Source: a virus
IMG/VR virus record: IMGVR_UViG_3300035670_000647
Location: 1-37,571 of that record
Length of the DNA: 37,571 nucleotides
Direction: 5' to 3' (one strand)
Shown here: positions 1 to 6,717 of the stretch, piece by piece
How the letters are laid out: the number at the start of each line of letters is the position of its first letter
Position numbering within the stretch: the stretch's first letter is position 1
The notes under the pieces: generated by a model
Seen by the model: only the letters and a program-made list of their open reading frames with translations
Databases searched by the model: none
Told to the model about the DNA's origin: nothing
Program-made: the position numbers and the translations under genes

Positions 1-231
1 GCTGGCGAGCTTGCATCGCCCATAAAGGCTTCGTGGATATACGGTCGAGAGCTTGACCGCGAGAACATCCTAGAGGAAGCCGGTGACGCGCTTTTCTACC
101 TCCAGGCGCTGCTAACCGAGATTGGCTTTACTCTGGACGATGCGATGGAGGCGAACGTTCGCAAGTTGGCAAGGCGTTACCCCAAAGGCTACACGGATTT
201 CGACGCAAACGCTCGGGCTGACAAGGCATGA
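1..231 (+). CDS. MazG-like nucleotide pyrophosphohydrolase, C-terminal part (cut by the window start)
   Basis: The open frame from base 1 encodes 76 residues, beginning AGELASPIKASWIYGRELD. It holds the second metal-binding motif (EEAGDALFYL) and the typical end of phage MazG-like proteins (ANVRKLARRYPKGY). MazG enzymes are all-alpha, metal-dependent hydrolases that cut NTPs or dNTPs to the monophosphate and pyrophosphate, so a nucleotide-pool role is likely. The N-terminus is not missing from the genome: the partial gene at 37498 encodes a matching start. The first acidic motif (GE..E) straddles the cut. The stop overlaps the next start as ATGA. Confidence 0.85.
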   Translation, partial: AGELASPIKASWIYGRELDRENILEEAGDALFYLQALLTEIGFTLDDAMEANVRKLARRYPKGYTDFDANARADKA

Positions 232-644
232 GCGATTCAATCTCTGTCCGGTGCTACGAGCCGATACAGGCTCACAAGGCAATGCAGACTATCATATGGC
301 CCCGTCTGAAGGCCATGTTATCGGCTGGCAATCGTATGGTTGTCACCGTCCGCCCCGAAACCCGCAGCCTTGAGCAGAATGCGCGGATGTGGGCCATGCT
401 GACGGAGATTTCAGAGCAGGTCGAGTGGCACGGGAAGAAACTCACGCCGCAAGACTGGAAGCATGTGTTTAGCGCAAGCCTCAAGCGTCTTGATGTGGTG
501 CCGAACCTTGACGGCACCGGGTTTGTGGCGCTTGGCATGTCAACTAGCAAAATGACGAAGGCTGAAATGTCCGATATGCAAACGCTCATGGAGGCATTCG
601 GGGCAGAGCATGGCGTCAAATTCAGCGCACAGGAGCCAGCATGA
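228..644 (+). CDS. ninB: NinB-like recombination protein
   Basis: The 138-residue product has the length and composition of lambda NinB/Orf, a recombination mediator that binds single-stranded DNA and works with the Red functions. Recognisable family stretches are VTVRPETRSLEQNARMWAML, near residues 40-60, and EWHGKKLTPQDWKHVFSASL, near 65-85. The start overlaps the mazG stop (ATGA). Its place in an early arm together with RusA, SSB, Erf and an exonuclease fits a recombination role. The family assignment is made by eye from these conserved stretches. Confidence 0.85.
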   Translation: MSDSISVRCYEPIQAHKAMQTIIWPRLKAMLSAGNRMVVTVRPETRSLEQNARMWAMLTEISEQVEWHGKKLTPQDWKHVFSASLKRLDVVPNLDGTGFVALGMSTSKMTKAEMSDMQTLMEAFGAEHGVKFSAQEPA

Positions 645-1240
645 TTAACCTACGATTCGGGATGCTTACTGTTTTGAGTGAAGCAGGGCGCAGCAAACAT
701 GGCGACATGAAATTTGTTTGCTTGTGTGACTGCGGCTCAAAATCTGTCGTGTTACGGGCGAACCTACTAAAAGGCAACTCAACTAATTGCGGCTGTAAGC
801 GCAAAGTATCTTCTGCGATCAGAATGGCGACCCTTAATGCACGGCATAAGCAAACCGGCACAAAGATTTGGAGAACGTGGAAAGGCGTCGTGGAAAGAAC
901 AACCAAGCCCGGCAGTGAGGCTTACTGTCGCTATGGAGGCGCTGGCATAGGACTTTTTGATGACTGGCTAGTCTTTGAAAATTTTGCCGCCTATATGGGC
1001 GAGCCTCCAACGCCTAAACATTCAATCGACCGGATTGATGGTGGGAAAGGCTACTTTCCTGGAAATGTCCGATGGGCCACGGCCAAAGAGCAGGCGCACA
1101 ACAGGAAAACAAACGTGGTCGTTTCCGTTGGCGGAAAACAGATGATTTTGAGTGATGCAGCAAAGCACTTTGGCGTGTCAAAGTCAACGGCTTCTAGATG
1201 GTTTAAGGCCGGGAAATTAAAAATGGTTGAGACAGCATGA
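641..1240 (+). CDS. HNH-type endonuclease-like protein with zinc-knuckle N-terminus and HTH C-terminus
   Basis: The product has 199 residues. The N-terminal cysteine set (CLCDCG at 27-32, CGC at 50-52) looks zinc-binding. The central block has the YGGAGIG, WLVFENFAAYMG, HSIDRIDGGKGYFPGNVRWA and EQAHN signature of a phage family usually annotated as HNH or homing endonuclease. A helix-turn-helix-like tail follows (LSDAAKHFGVSKSTASRWF). Counted over 721-780 the gene is 50% GC, slightly below its surroundings. A free-standing mobile endonuclease is plausible, but activity cannot be judged from sequence. It overlaps both neighbours by four bases, so it is well settled in the operon. Confidence 0.7.
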   Translation: MINLRFGMLTVLSEAGRSKHGDMKFVCLCDCGSKSVVLRANLLKGNSTNCGCKRKVSSAIRMATLNARHKQTGTKIWRTWKGVVERTTKPGSEAYCRYGGAGIGLFDDWLVFENFAAYMGEPPTPKHSIDRIDGGKGYFPGNVRWATAKEQAHNRKTNVVVSVGGKQMILSDAAKHFGVSKSTASRWFKAGKLKMVETA

Positions 1241-1569
1241 AATTCCCAAAGCACCAATACGTCAGATCAAAGAAGCTGATGGAAGCCTACCGCGAGATTC
1301 CTTGCCAGCACTGCGGCATTGCTGACGGTACGGTCTGCGGCGCTCACGGCTGGGGTTTTGGGCGCGGGAAGGGTATCAAGGCCGACGATAACCGATGTGC
1401 CAGCCTGTGCCACAAATGCCATACCGCGCTCGATCAAGGCAACGTGATGAACAAGGCCGAACGCCTTGAAATGTGGTCATCGGCTCACCGCAACACCGTG
1501 CGCGAGCTGGTGAAGCGTGGTCTGTGGCCTTTGGATGTGACGATTCCAGACATAAGGAGAATGCAATGA
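1237..1569 (+). CDS. Small Cys/His-rich HNH-like (DUF1364-type) protein
   Basis: This 110-residue protein has a metal-binding pattern: C23xxC26, C34xxH37, then C54xxxC58xxC61H62 in SLCHKCHTALDQG. The arrangement (a GAH motif followed by a CHKCH block) resembles small lambdoid recombination-region nucleases of the DUF1364/HNH kind. It sits between NinB/HNH and RusA genes, as those proteins do in lambdoid nin regions. A nuclease role is inferred from family resemblance only. It starts at the ATGA overlap with the upstream gene and ends four bases into the next. Confidence 0.6.
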   Translation: MKFPKHQYVRSKKLMEAYREIPCQHCGIADGTVCGAHGWGFGRGKGIKADDNRCASLCHKCHTALDQGNVMNKAERLEMWSSAHRNTVRELVKRGLWPLDVTIPDIRRMQ

Positions 1570-1901
1570 TTACCCAACCCGAAGCCGAAGCCCTGCGAGA
1601 TATCGGAATGGCGCTTTCTGAGCAGAAGGCGAACCGAGATTCTGATGGATGGACGGAGCGAGCGATGCTTTGCGTAGCGCGATGGTGCCATGCAAATTGG
1701 GACGACCCCGACAGGAAATTCTTGATTGAAGAAGTCCGAGACTGGGGCGAGCATTGGGGTTTCATTGACGCGCCCGAAAATGCCCGCGCATGGGGCGCAG
1801 TAGCCAGACGCTGCGCTAAAGAGGGCATCATTCGCAAGGCTGGGTATCTGCCTGCCCGTTCTTCTAACCTTTCGCCTAAAGTGGCATGGATGGCCGTATG
1901 A
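1566..1901 (+). CDS. Phage protein with winged-helix-like C-terminus
   Basis: The start is the ATG that overlaps the previous stop (ATGA); upstream in-frame ATGs lie inside the preceding gene. The 111-residue product starts MITQPEAEALRDIGMALSEQ and ends AWGAVARRCAKEGIIRKAGY plus SSNLSPKVAWMAV. That ending looks like the recognition part of a small winged-helix domain seen in many uncharacterised phage replication-region proteins. DNA binding is plausible. No function is assigned. Confidence 0.65.
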   Translation: MITQPEAEALRDIGMALSEQKANRDSDGWTERAMLCVARWCHANWDDPDRKFLIEEVRDWGEHWGFIDAPENARAWGAVARRCAKEGIIRKAGYLPARSSNLSPKVAWMAV

Positions 1902-2236
1902 ATTGCAAACCCAATGATCTAGCGGTTGTAGTGAAGGCCACGCATTATCAGCACGTTCTTGGCAGGGTTGTCACTACTCTTAATACGATTCCACCCGGCA
2001 TTGACTACAAGTGTCCAAATGGGTTTTCGCACTTGCCGCTAAATAAAAAATTTGGCGTCTGGTGGATGTGTAAATTTCAAAATCCGATTGCCGTCCTAAT
2101 GTCAAACGGAAAATGGCGCGACACTTTTTATGCTCCAGTGCCCGATGATTTTTTGCGCCCCATCCGAGACCCCGGCGACGATGCCACCGATGAAACGCTA
2201 GAGTGGTTGCCTGTGCCTGTGAAGGAAACGGCATGA
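1898..2236 (+). CDS. Conserved phage protein of unknown function
   Basis: The start is set at the ATGA overlap rather than the ATG twelve bases earlier, matching its neighbours. The product is 112 residues. The N-terminal part (CKPNDLAVVV and VLGRVVTT) looks like a small beta-barrel. The tail has the recurrent phage ending FLRPIRDPGDDATDETLEW. I know this type of protein from other phage early regions but not a function for it. Confidence 0.65.
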   Translation: MNCKPNDLAVVVKATHYQHVLGRVVTTLNTIPPGIDYKCPNGFSHLPLNKKFGVWWMCKFQNPIAVLMSNGKWRDTFYAPVPDDFLRPIRDPGDDATDETLEWLPVPVKETA

Positions 2237-2433
2237 CGCCCTTCGTCATAGTCAAAGACCTTCTAGCCACTGGCCCGAAGCGCAAAAAAGAGCTTGATGC
2301 GGCGTTCGGCGGCGAATGCTGGGCAGCAGACAACGTGCTTAAACAGCTATGCGAGCGCAAGGAAATCAAGCGTATTGCCAGGGGAGTCTATGCGCTGCCT
2401 GGGTCGCGCAACCTTGGGAAGTGGAAACGATGA
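2233..2433 (+). CDS. Small winged-helix protein
   Basis: The gene runs from the ATGA overlap at 2233 and encodes 66 residues. The sequence WAADNVLKQLCERKEIKRIA followed by RGVYALP is a typical wing-and-turn of a winged helix, similar to the N-terminal domains of AbiEi-type regulators. Its size suggests a single-domain DNA-binding protein. It lies directly before rusA with a four-base overlap. The target is unknown. Confidence 0.65.
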   Translation: MTPFVIVKDLLATGPKRKKELDAAFGGECWAADNVLKQLCERKEIKRIARGVYALPGSRNLGKWKR

Positions 2434-2780
2434 ATGAAGTAGTCTTGCCATGGCCTCCAAAGGCTCTTAGCCCTAATGCCCGTGTGCATTGGTCCGTTCG
2501 CAGCAGATCGGCAAAGCAATACCGTATGGCGTGCTTTTTAGCCATGCGTGAAGCTGGAATCTGGACCATTCCATGGGACGGCGAGATACACATGTGGCTG
2601 GACTTTTACCCTCCCGACCGACGCCAGCGCGACGACGACAACATCATAGCCGCGTTCAAAAGCGGGAGGGATGGCATCGCTGATGCGCTGAAGACCAATG
2701 ATGCCCGGTTTCGTATTCACCCCTACGTCAAAGACCAGATCGGCGGGATGGTCAAGGTGCGGTTTACGCCGGGGCCTTGA
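2430..2780 (+). CDS. rusA: RusA-family Holliday junction resolvase
   Basis: The 116-residue product matches RusA in length and layout. It opens with LPWPPKALSPNARVHW. The core acidic motif RDDDNI (D68-D70) follows, then K77 in AAFKSGRDGIADAL, and D91 in TNDARF. These correspond to the catalytic aspartates and essential lysine of RusA, a homodimeric metal-dependent resolvase that cuts four-way junctions. The start is the ATGA overlap with the winged-helix gene. It probably processes recombination intermediates made by Erf and the exonuclease of the opposite arm before packaging. Confidence 0.92.
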   Translation: MNEVVLPWPPKALSPNARVHWSVRSRSAKQYRMACFLAMREAGIWTIPWDGEIHMWLDFYPPDRRQRDDDNIIAAFKSGRDGIADALKTNDARFRIHPYVKDQIGGMVKVRFTPGP

Positions 2781-2823
2781 TAGGGTAAAATTCACGTATG
2801 ACGCTTGGCAGCGTTTCGACAGT

Positions 2824-2904
2824 AGGGTTATGCATGAGTCCTGCCGGTACTGTCCCGGTCTGCCAACTTCCGCAAGGATGAGGACTCACGTATAACCCTT
2901 TTTT
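2824..2904 (+). ncRNA. Structured RNA / complex terminator-like element
   Basis: AGGGTTAT (2824-2831) pairs with ATAACCCT (2892-2899), and GAGTCCT (2836-2842) pairs with AGGACTC (2881-2887). With the bases between them this makes a nearly continuous 19-bp stem (one A-C mismatch, one G-U). The 38-base interior can form CCGG/CCGG with a 7-base loop and a TCC/GGA stem closed by a GCAA tetraloop, giving a three-way junction. Six T residues follow at once (2899-2904). A small hairpin (ACGCT/AGCGT, 2801-2814) precedes it. It could be a terminator or attenuator after rusA, or a free small RNA; no known family was recognised. Confidence 0.6.
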
Positions 2905-2915
2905 ATGGGTGTTAC

Positions 2916-3161
2916 ATGGTCACACTGACCCTGAAGAAAAAACCGGCCACTGCAAAGCCGGAATTGATCGAGCGCCAGCCGCTTGAAAACATCACAGGCC
3001 AATACGCCGTGATGCAGCAGAAGCACCGTTCACGCTCCATGCGGTTCACCGTCACGCATCCGACGCTAGAAACCGCAAAGCGAGAGGCACAACGCCTGAG
3101 CGCAGAATCCCCCGACAAGCGTTATCTGATCGTTTTGGTTGCTGACTATGTGGAGGGTTGA
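2916..3161 (+). CDS. Conserved small phage protein
   Basis: The product has 81 residues, a lysine-rich start, and a compact domain in its second half (FTVTHPTLETAKREAQRLSA then DKRYLIVLVADYVEG) that looks like a small alpha/beta fold. It is the first gene after the structured RNA and sits directly before the replication initiator (its TGA abuts the next ATG). The GGGTG just upstream is the only ribosome-binding candidate, and it can be masked by pairing with the 3' arm of the RNA stem. Function unknown. Confidence 0.65.
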   Translation: MVTLTLKKKPATAKPELIERQPLENITGQYAVMQQKHRSRSMRFTVTHPTLETAKREAQRLSAESPDKRYLIVLVADYVEG

Positions 3162-3941
3162 ATGGCCCGAATCAGAACCATCAAACCCGAGTTCTTCACA
3201 TCAGAAGATATCGTCGGGCTGACGCCACTCGCACGCCTCTTTTACGTGTCATTATGGTGTGAGGCTGATCGGGAAGGCCGTTTGTCATGGCGTTCCGGCA
3301 CGCTCAAGATGCGATATCTACCCGGTGACGACTGCGACGTTGACACCGTGGCAACGGAGCTTATAGACGCTGGCCTGATCGTGCTTTACGAGCATGATGG
3401 CAAGACCTATGCGGAAATCCCCACCTTCAAAAGTCATCAGGTTATCAACAACCGAGAGGCTGAATCGACCATACCCGCACGCGTGCATGACGCGTCGGCA
3501 CGCGTGAAAGCGGAAGGAAGGAAGGAAGGAAGGGAAGGGAAAGGAAAGGAAGGAAAGGAAGTAGATCGTTCGCCTAACGGCTCTCGCCTTCCGCCTGATT
3601 GGGTTTTGCCAGAAGATTGGCAAGCATGGGCACAGCAAGAGAGGCCCGATCTGGACGCAACAACCGTTGCATACCATTTCCGAGATTATTGGGTCGCCAA
3701 GGCCGGGAAAGACGCCCGCAAACTCGATTGGGAGGCGACTTGGAGGAATTGGGTTAGGGGGCAGCGTCAAGCCCCTGCAAAGGCTTCCGAGACGGCTTAC
3801 CAGCGTTCCATGCGCCTACGGATGCAAGAGGCCGCGCCAACCATCGCCCGCCAAGAACCGCAGCAAGCCGCAGACTTTTTCAACTCCATTGACGTTCAAG
3901 CACGAGAGGTAAACCATGAGCCTACCCACCGCCTGGGTTGA
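3162..3941 (+). CDS. Phage replication initiator (winged-helix N-terminus, helicase-loader-type C-terminus)
   Basis: The 259-residue product begins with the widespread initiator domain MARIRTIKPEFFTSEDIVGL and continues as a winged helix to about residue 105. A very charged linker follows (about 107-135, repeats of E, G, K, R). A C-terminal helical domain around 140-190 contains DWQAWAQQERPDL and DARKLDWEATWRNWVRG, as in many phage replisome proteins. Its DNA encodes an iteron-like cluster and a pure purine run, so the gene may contain its own origin as lambda O does. It overlaps the loader gene by 26 bases. A GGAG-type ribosome site precedes the start. Confidence 0.8.
   Translation: MARIRTIKPEFFTSEDIVGLTPLARLFYVSLWCEADREGRLSWRSGTLKMRYLPGDDCDVDTVATELIDAGLIVLYEHDGKTYAEIPTFKSHQVINNREAESTIPARVHDASARVKAEGRKEGREGKGKEGKEVDRSPNGSRLPPDWVLPEDWQAWAQQERPDLDATTVAYHFRDYWVAKAGKDARKLDWEATWRNWVRGQRQAPAKASETAYQRSMRLRMQEAAPTIARQEPQQAADFFNSIDVQAREVNHEPTHRLG
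3477..3561 (+). repeat. Candidate replication origin: three phased ACGCGT repeats plus a 50-base purine tract
   Basis: ACGCGT occurs at 3479-3484, 3490-3495 and 3500-3505, at spacings of 11 and 10 bases, close to one helical turn. The first sits in the 10-base palindrome GCACGCGTGC; the third repeats GCACGCGTG. From 3512 to 3561 the plus strand is purine only (runs of GGAAGGA and GGGAAAGG). Iterons inside the initiator gene next to a skewed tract are the layout of lambdoid origins, although the tract here is purine-rich rather than AT-rich. Coding for a low-complexity linker alone is the competing explanation. Confidence 0.5.
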
Positions 3942-4365
3942 CAAGATTTTCACCAAGCTGTCCCTGATCTATGGCCGAGACTTCATTGGCCGCTGGGAGG
4001 GTATCGAGCTGGCCGACGTAAAGACAGACTGGTCACATGAGCTATCCGGCTTTGAGAACTGGCCCGAGGCCATCGCCTGGGCGCTGAAAAACATGCCAGC
4101 AGGCAAACCGCCAACCGTGCTTGAGTTTCGCGCCATGTGCTACCGAGCGCCTAAGCCTGAGCGCCCGCAGTTGCCAGAGCCTACAGTTGACCCGGCCATT
4201 GTTGCGCGTGAGTTCGAGAAGATGAAGCCTATGCAGCGGCCAGTGGGTGGCTACGACCATAAGGCATGGGCGCGAAAGCTGATCGCCCGCCATGATGCTG
4301 GAGACAACATCCGGCTATACAGCCTGAAGCTGGCGCGTGCTGCGCTGAAATCCGCGAGCGCATGA
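3916..4365 (+). CDS. Lambda-P-like helicase loader / replication protein P
   Basis: The 149-residue product opens MSLPTAWVDKIFTKLSLIYG and contains FENWPEAIAWALKNMPAGKP and TVLEFRAMCYRAP. These are typical of the small P-type replication proteins that in phages pair with an initiator and deliver the host helicase. The C-terminal half (KAWARKLIARHDAGDNIRLY) is helical. The gene directly follows, and overlaps, the initiator, the same order as lambda O-P. The role is inferred from this resemblance and context. Confidence 0.75.
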   Translation: MSLPTAWVDKIFTKLSLIYGRDFIGRWEGIELADVKTDWSHELSGFENWPEAIAWALKNMPAGKPPTVLEFRAMCYRAPKPERPQLPEPTVDPAIVAREFEKMKPMQRPVGGYDHKAWARKLIARHDAGDNIRLYSLKLARAALKSASA

Positions 4366-4397
4366 AAGCCCTGACGCGCTAGGTGTTTTCCCTAGTA

Positions 4398-4427
4398 TTG
4401 TGTATTGCGGTAATATCGTGGTATGAT
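4398..4427 (+). promoter_or_regulatory. Sigma70-like promoter for the accessory gene string
   Basis: TTGTGT (4398-4403) is followed after 18 bases by TATGAT (4422-4427), which has an extended TG-N-10. The leader after it (CGCCTACCGCAACAAACAAC, then GGAGCAATGATG) closely resembles the leader of the pentapeptide gene at 32.6 kb. The 90-base gap after the replication operon is otherwise free of genes. Confidence 0.6.
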
Positions 4428-4454
4428 TCGCCTACCGCAACAAACAACGGAGCA

Positions 4455-4772
4455 ATGATGGACACGATGCACCCCCTGATGGCGCAAGCCCTCGCACCCT
4501 TCGCGCCGCAGCAGAGCGAAGTACACAAGATCGCCAAGCGCCGCGACCCCGAAATGACCGTCAGCCATGCCGGGATTGAGTTTCGCGTGGTGTACGAGTT
4601 CACGCCAGCAGAAAGGCCAAACTACAACGTTGACAGCCCGACATGCGGCCCCGGCCATCCGGCAGAAGTCATCGTGCTGGAGGCTCACATCGGAGACTAC
4701 GAAGTCACGGACGTTTTGAAAGAATCGGTATTGGCTGCGCTGGCTGATTGCGTGCTTGAGGGGATGCTGTGA
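4455..4772 (+). CDS. Conserved phage protein of unknown function
   Basis: The start is set at the first ATG of GGAGCAATGATG (GGAG spaced well), not at the farther upstream in-frame ATG that would lie in the promoter. The product has 105 residues. The second half (PAEVIVLEAHIGDYEVTDVL and ALADCVLEGML) is a pattern shared with small proteins of other phages whose role is not known. It is first in its transcription unit, so it is probably well expressed early. The stop overlaps a GTG start. Confidence 0.65.
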   Translation: MMDTMHPLMAQALAPFAPQQSEVHKIAKRRDPEMTVSHAGIEFRVVYEFTPAERPNYNVDSPTCGPGHPAEVIVLEAHIGDYEVTDVLKESVLAALADCVLEGML

Positions 4773-4933
4773 ACACCAAACCCATCCGCGACAAGTCCCG
4801 CGAGCTTTTCAACGTAGATTACGTACCCCAACGGGTAAACCAGCACAATCAACGCGCATGGACTCGGGCAGTCCTGCAACTTGGGCAGAAGTGGAAACTC
4901 CACCCGGCTAACCATGTGGAGCGCGTGCAATGA
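4769..4933 (+). CDS. Small conserved phage protein (54 residues, GTG start)
   Basis: GTG at 4769 overlaps the upstream stop (GTGA) and opens a 54-residue frame beginning MNTKPIRDKSRELFNVDYVP. The middle NQRAWTRAVLQLGQKWKL is a basic amphipathic stretch found in short phage proteins of this type. The stop overlaps the next ATG (ATGA), so both ends are coupled to neighbours, which argues for a real gene. Function unknown. Confidence 0.6.
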   Translation: MNTKPIRDKSRELFNVDYVPQRVNQHNQRAWTRAVLQLGQKWKLHPANHVERVQ

Positions 4934-5010
4934 ATGCTGACAAGATCGTGATGTGGTTCTGTGCTGCTGCTCTGGTGGCGCTTTTGGTTATTCTGGCGGC
5001 TTGGGGGTGA
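4930..5010 (+). CDS. 26-residue single-span membrane peptide
   Basis: ATG at 4930 overlaps the previous stop. The frame encodes MNADKIVMWF plus CAAALVALLVILAAWG, a charged start and one clear transmembrane helix, and ends one base before the next ATG. A host-directed membrane function or a lysis accessory role is possible, but nothing proves expression. The support is its tight fit in the operon and its composition. Confidence 0.45.
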   Translation: MNADKIVMWFCAAALVALLVILAAWG

Positions 5011-5011
5011 T

Positions 5012-5218
5012 ATGGACTGCTGCACCTACAAATGCACCAATGGCGAGAACTGCCCGGTTCGCGGCCTTGAGCAGTACAAGCCGACACAGCTTGAGTTTGC
5101 TGGCCCTGAGCCTGTTGAGCCTGAAGAACCTGAACTGATGTTTTCCGGATGCCTTACGGTATCCATTGTTCTAACCATAGCCGCCTTTGCCGTAGGGTAT
5201 TGGATTGGCGGAATTTGA
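5012..5218 (+). CDS. Small protein with Cys-rich N-terminus and one membrane span
   Basis: The 68-residue product starts MDCCTYKCTNGENCPVRGLE with cysteines at 3, 4, 8 and 14. An acidic PE-rich stretch follows, and then a hydrophobic helix (CLTVSIVLTIAAFAVGYWIG). The start is the ATG just after the peptide gene, with GGGGGTGA upstream as ribosome site; the longer frame would overlap two genes. It is likely anchored in the inner membrane. Function unknown. Confidence 0.55.
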   Translation: MDCCTYKCTNGENCPVRGLEQYKPTQLEFAGPEPVEPEEPELMFSGCLTVSIVLTIAAFAVGYWIGGI

Positions 5219-5227
5219 GGAGTTGAC

Positions 5228-6472
5228 ATGACCACGAAAGACCAAGCCCTGCGCGAAGCGCGGGAGGCGCTGGAAGCGCACTGGTTCGCAGCCTTGACCC
5301 TCGAACAGTGGACGGCGCTTGCGCAAGTCATCGACGCCGCCATGTCCGAGAAGGCCGATGACGAGCAGTTCTACGCCGACCTGATCACCAGCGTGCAGGA
5401 AATGAAAGCGGCCCACCCCACCCAGCAACCCGAGCCGCAGGCCGAGCCGCTCCCAGCCGCTATGGAAGCTGTGATCGCCGCCATGCGATCCGATCCAGAA
5501 TATGCATGGTCGTGGCACTGCAATGTGGCAATGGCTTTTGTGGATGCTGGCGGAGATCGCTACACCGCAAACCAAGGCGCGGCGAGGTTCATGCGACTGC
5601 TGGCAAACGTTGAGCCAGCACACGAATTGCCCGCCCAGCAACCCGCACCCCAGCCGGTGGAGCCGAGTCCGACCGCAGGAATGCACATTGCCCAACGCAT
5701 CCTTCATGTAGGCGGGCGAAACAACGCGGCGGGCTATGTGGAGTTCGGCAGCATACAGGCGGTTGAGGCGCTGTTTACGCATTGGCTGCGCGACTTGATG
5801 CTGGAAAACGCGCAGTTGAAAAGCGATATTGCGATCTACCGCGACAACATCGCGTCTGTGATTGCAACCGCAGCACCCCAGCCGGTGGACGAGCGCGGGG
5901 CGTTTCAACTCGATCCTCTGGAAGCGGCCATTGACGACTACATCGAAAACTACGTGATGGAAGGCGACTCCGGCGTCCACACACCCGGAGACGACGAGCG
6001 CGTCGTTATCAAGGACGCGATCATGGGCCTGCTAGTTGACCCGGAATGGGATCGACTGTGGGGCGAGCAGATCGCCGCGCAAGCCCGCGCAGCCCTCTCC
6101 ACCGCACCACAGGCGCGGGAGTGGCGGGAACTGCAAGCCGAAATCGACCGGCTGAACGCCATCATCAACACGCCTCAGGCTGACGACTTCCTGCGCGCCG
6201 TGAGCATAGAGGCTGAACACCAGCGCCAGCGGTGGGGCAGCGAGCACGACGCAGGCAAGACGCCAGCCGACTGGTTCTGGCTGATCGGATACCTCGCGGG
6301 AAAGGCGCTGCACTCGCACGCAGCGGGCGACACAGCGAAGGCCGAGCACCACATCATCACCACCGCAGCAGCGTGCGCCAACTGGCATCGCGCCATGTTT
6401 GGGCTGACCGACATGCGCCCCGGCGTTGACGACAGCGCCGCCCTGAAGTCGGCAAACGGGGGTGGGGTATGA
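5228..6472 (+). CDS. Mosaic accessory protein with several phage-specific domains
   Basis: This 414-residue protein is built of blocks that recur separately in phages. An N-terminal helix (DQALREAREALEAHWFAALT) comes first. A block with DPEYAWSWHCNVAMAFVDAG and ANQGAARFM lies near 87-125. A central block (NAAGYVEFGSIQAVEALF) follows. The C-terminal helical block has EAEHQRQRWGSEHDAGKTPA and WFWLIGYLAGKALH, near 325-355. The blocks are joined by proline/glutamine linkers, and the DNA coding for a PAPQPVE-like linker occurs twice (near 5645 and 5875). The C-terminal block resembles all-alpha MazG-like folds, but the catalytic motif is not evident. Function unknown. Confidence 0.6.
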   Translation: MTTKDQALREAREALEAHWFAALTLEQWTALAQVIDAAMSEKADDEQFYADLITSVQEMKAAHPTQQPEPQAEPLPAAMEAVIAAMRSDPEYAWSWHCNVAMAFVDAGGDRYTANQGAARFMRLLANVEPAHELPAQQPAPQPVEPSPTAGMHIAQRILHVGGRNNAAGYVEFGSIQAVEALFTHWLRDLMLENAQLKSDIAIYRDNIASVIATAAPQPVDERGAFQLDPLEAAIDDYIENYVMEGDSGVHTPGDDERVVIKDAIMGLLVDPEWDRLWGEQIAAQARAALSTAPQAREWRELQAEIDRLNAIINTPQADDFLRAVSIEAEHQRQRWGSEHDAGKTPADWFWLIGYLAGKALHSHAAGDTAKAEHHIITTAAACANWHRAMFGLTDMRPGVDDSAALKSANGGGV

Positions 6473-6717
6473 GCTACATCAGAGAAGAAATATCGGTTGC
6501 TGATGGCGAGGGCCGCATCGCAGTTTTGGAGCGATCCAAAGGGGAATTTGTGCGTCCTTGGGCCATCCTATCGCCCGATCTTGGTGACTTGGACCGCATG
6601 ACCCCGAAGCAACTTCGGGCGCTGGGGCGCGAGTTGATCGACATTGGTCGGCGTGCCGGTCGTGAATACACCGTAAGCGGGAAACCGCGCCAAGCCACCA
6701 CCGGAGAGCAGCCATGA
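6469..6717 (+). CDS. Small hypothetical phage protein
   Basis: The 82-residue product starts at an ATGA overlap and ends at another. It opens with an acidic beta-rich part and has a helical second half (LDRMTPKQLRALGRELIDIG). Nothing in it gives a function. It belongs to the accessory run, where genes are strictly coupled. Confidence 0.55.
   Translation: MSYIREEISVADGEGRIAVLERSKGEFVRPWAILSPDLGDLDRMTPKQLRALGRELIDIGRRAGREYTVSGKPRQATTGEQP

Noticed and set aside
2824-2904. Hammerhead or HDV-like ribozyme
   Set aside because: The three-way junction lacks the hammerhead core (CTGATGA, GAAA), and the helices are nested, not the double pseudoknot of HDV-like ribozymes.
4383-4454. Upstream extension of the gene at 4455
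   Set aside because: It would place the start inside the promoter and ignore the well-placed GGAG before the double ATG.
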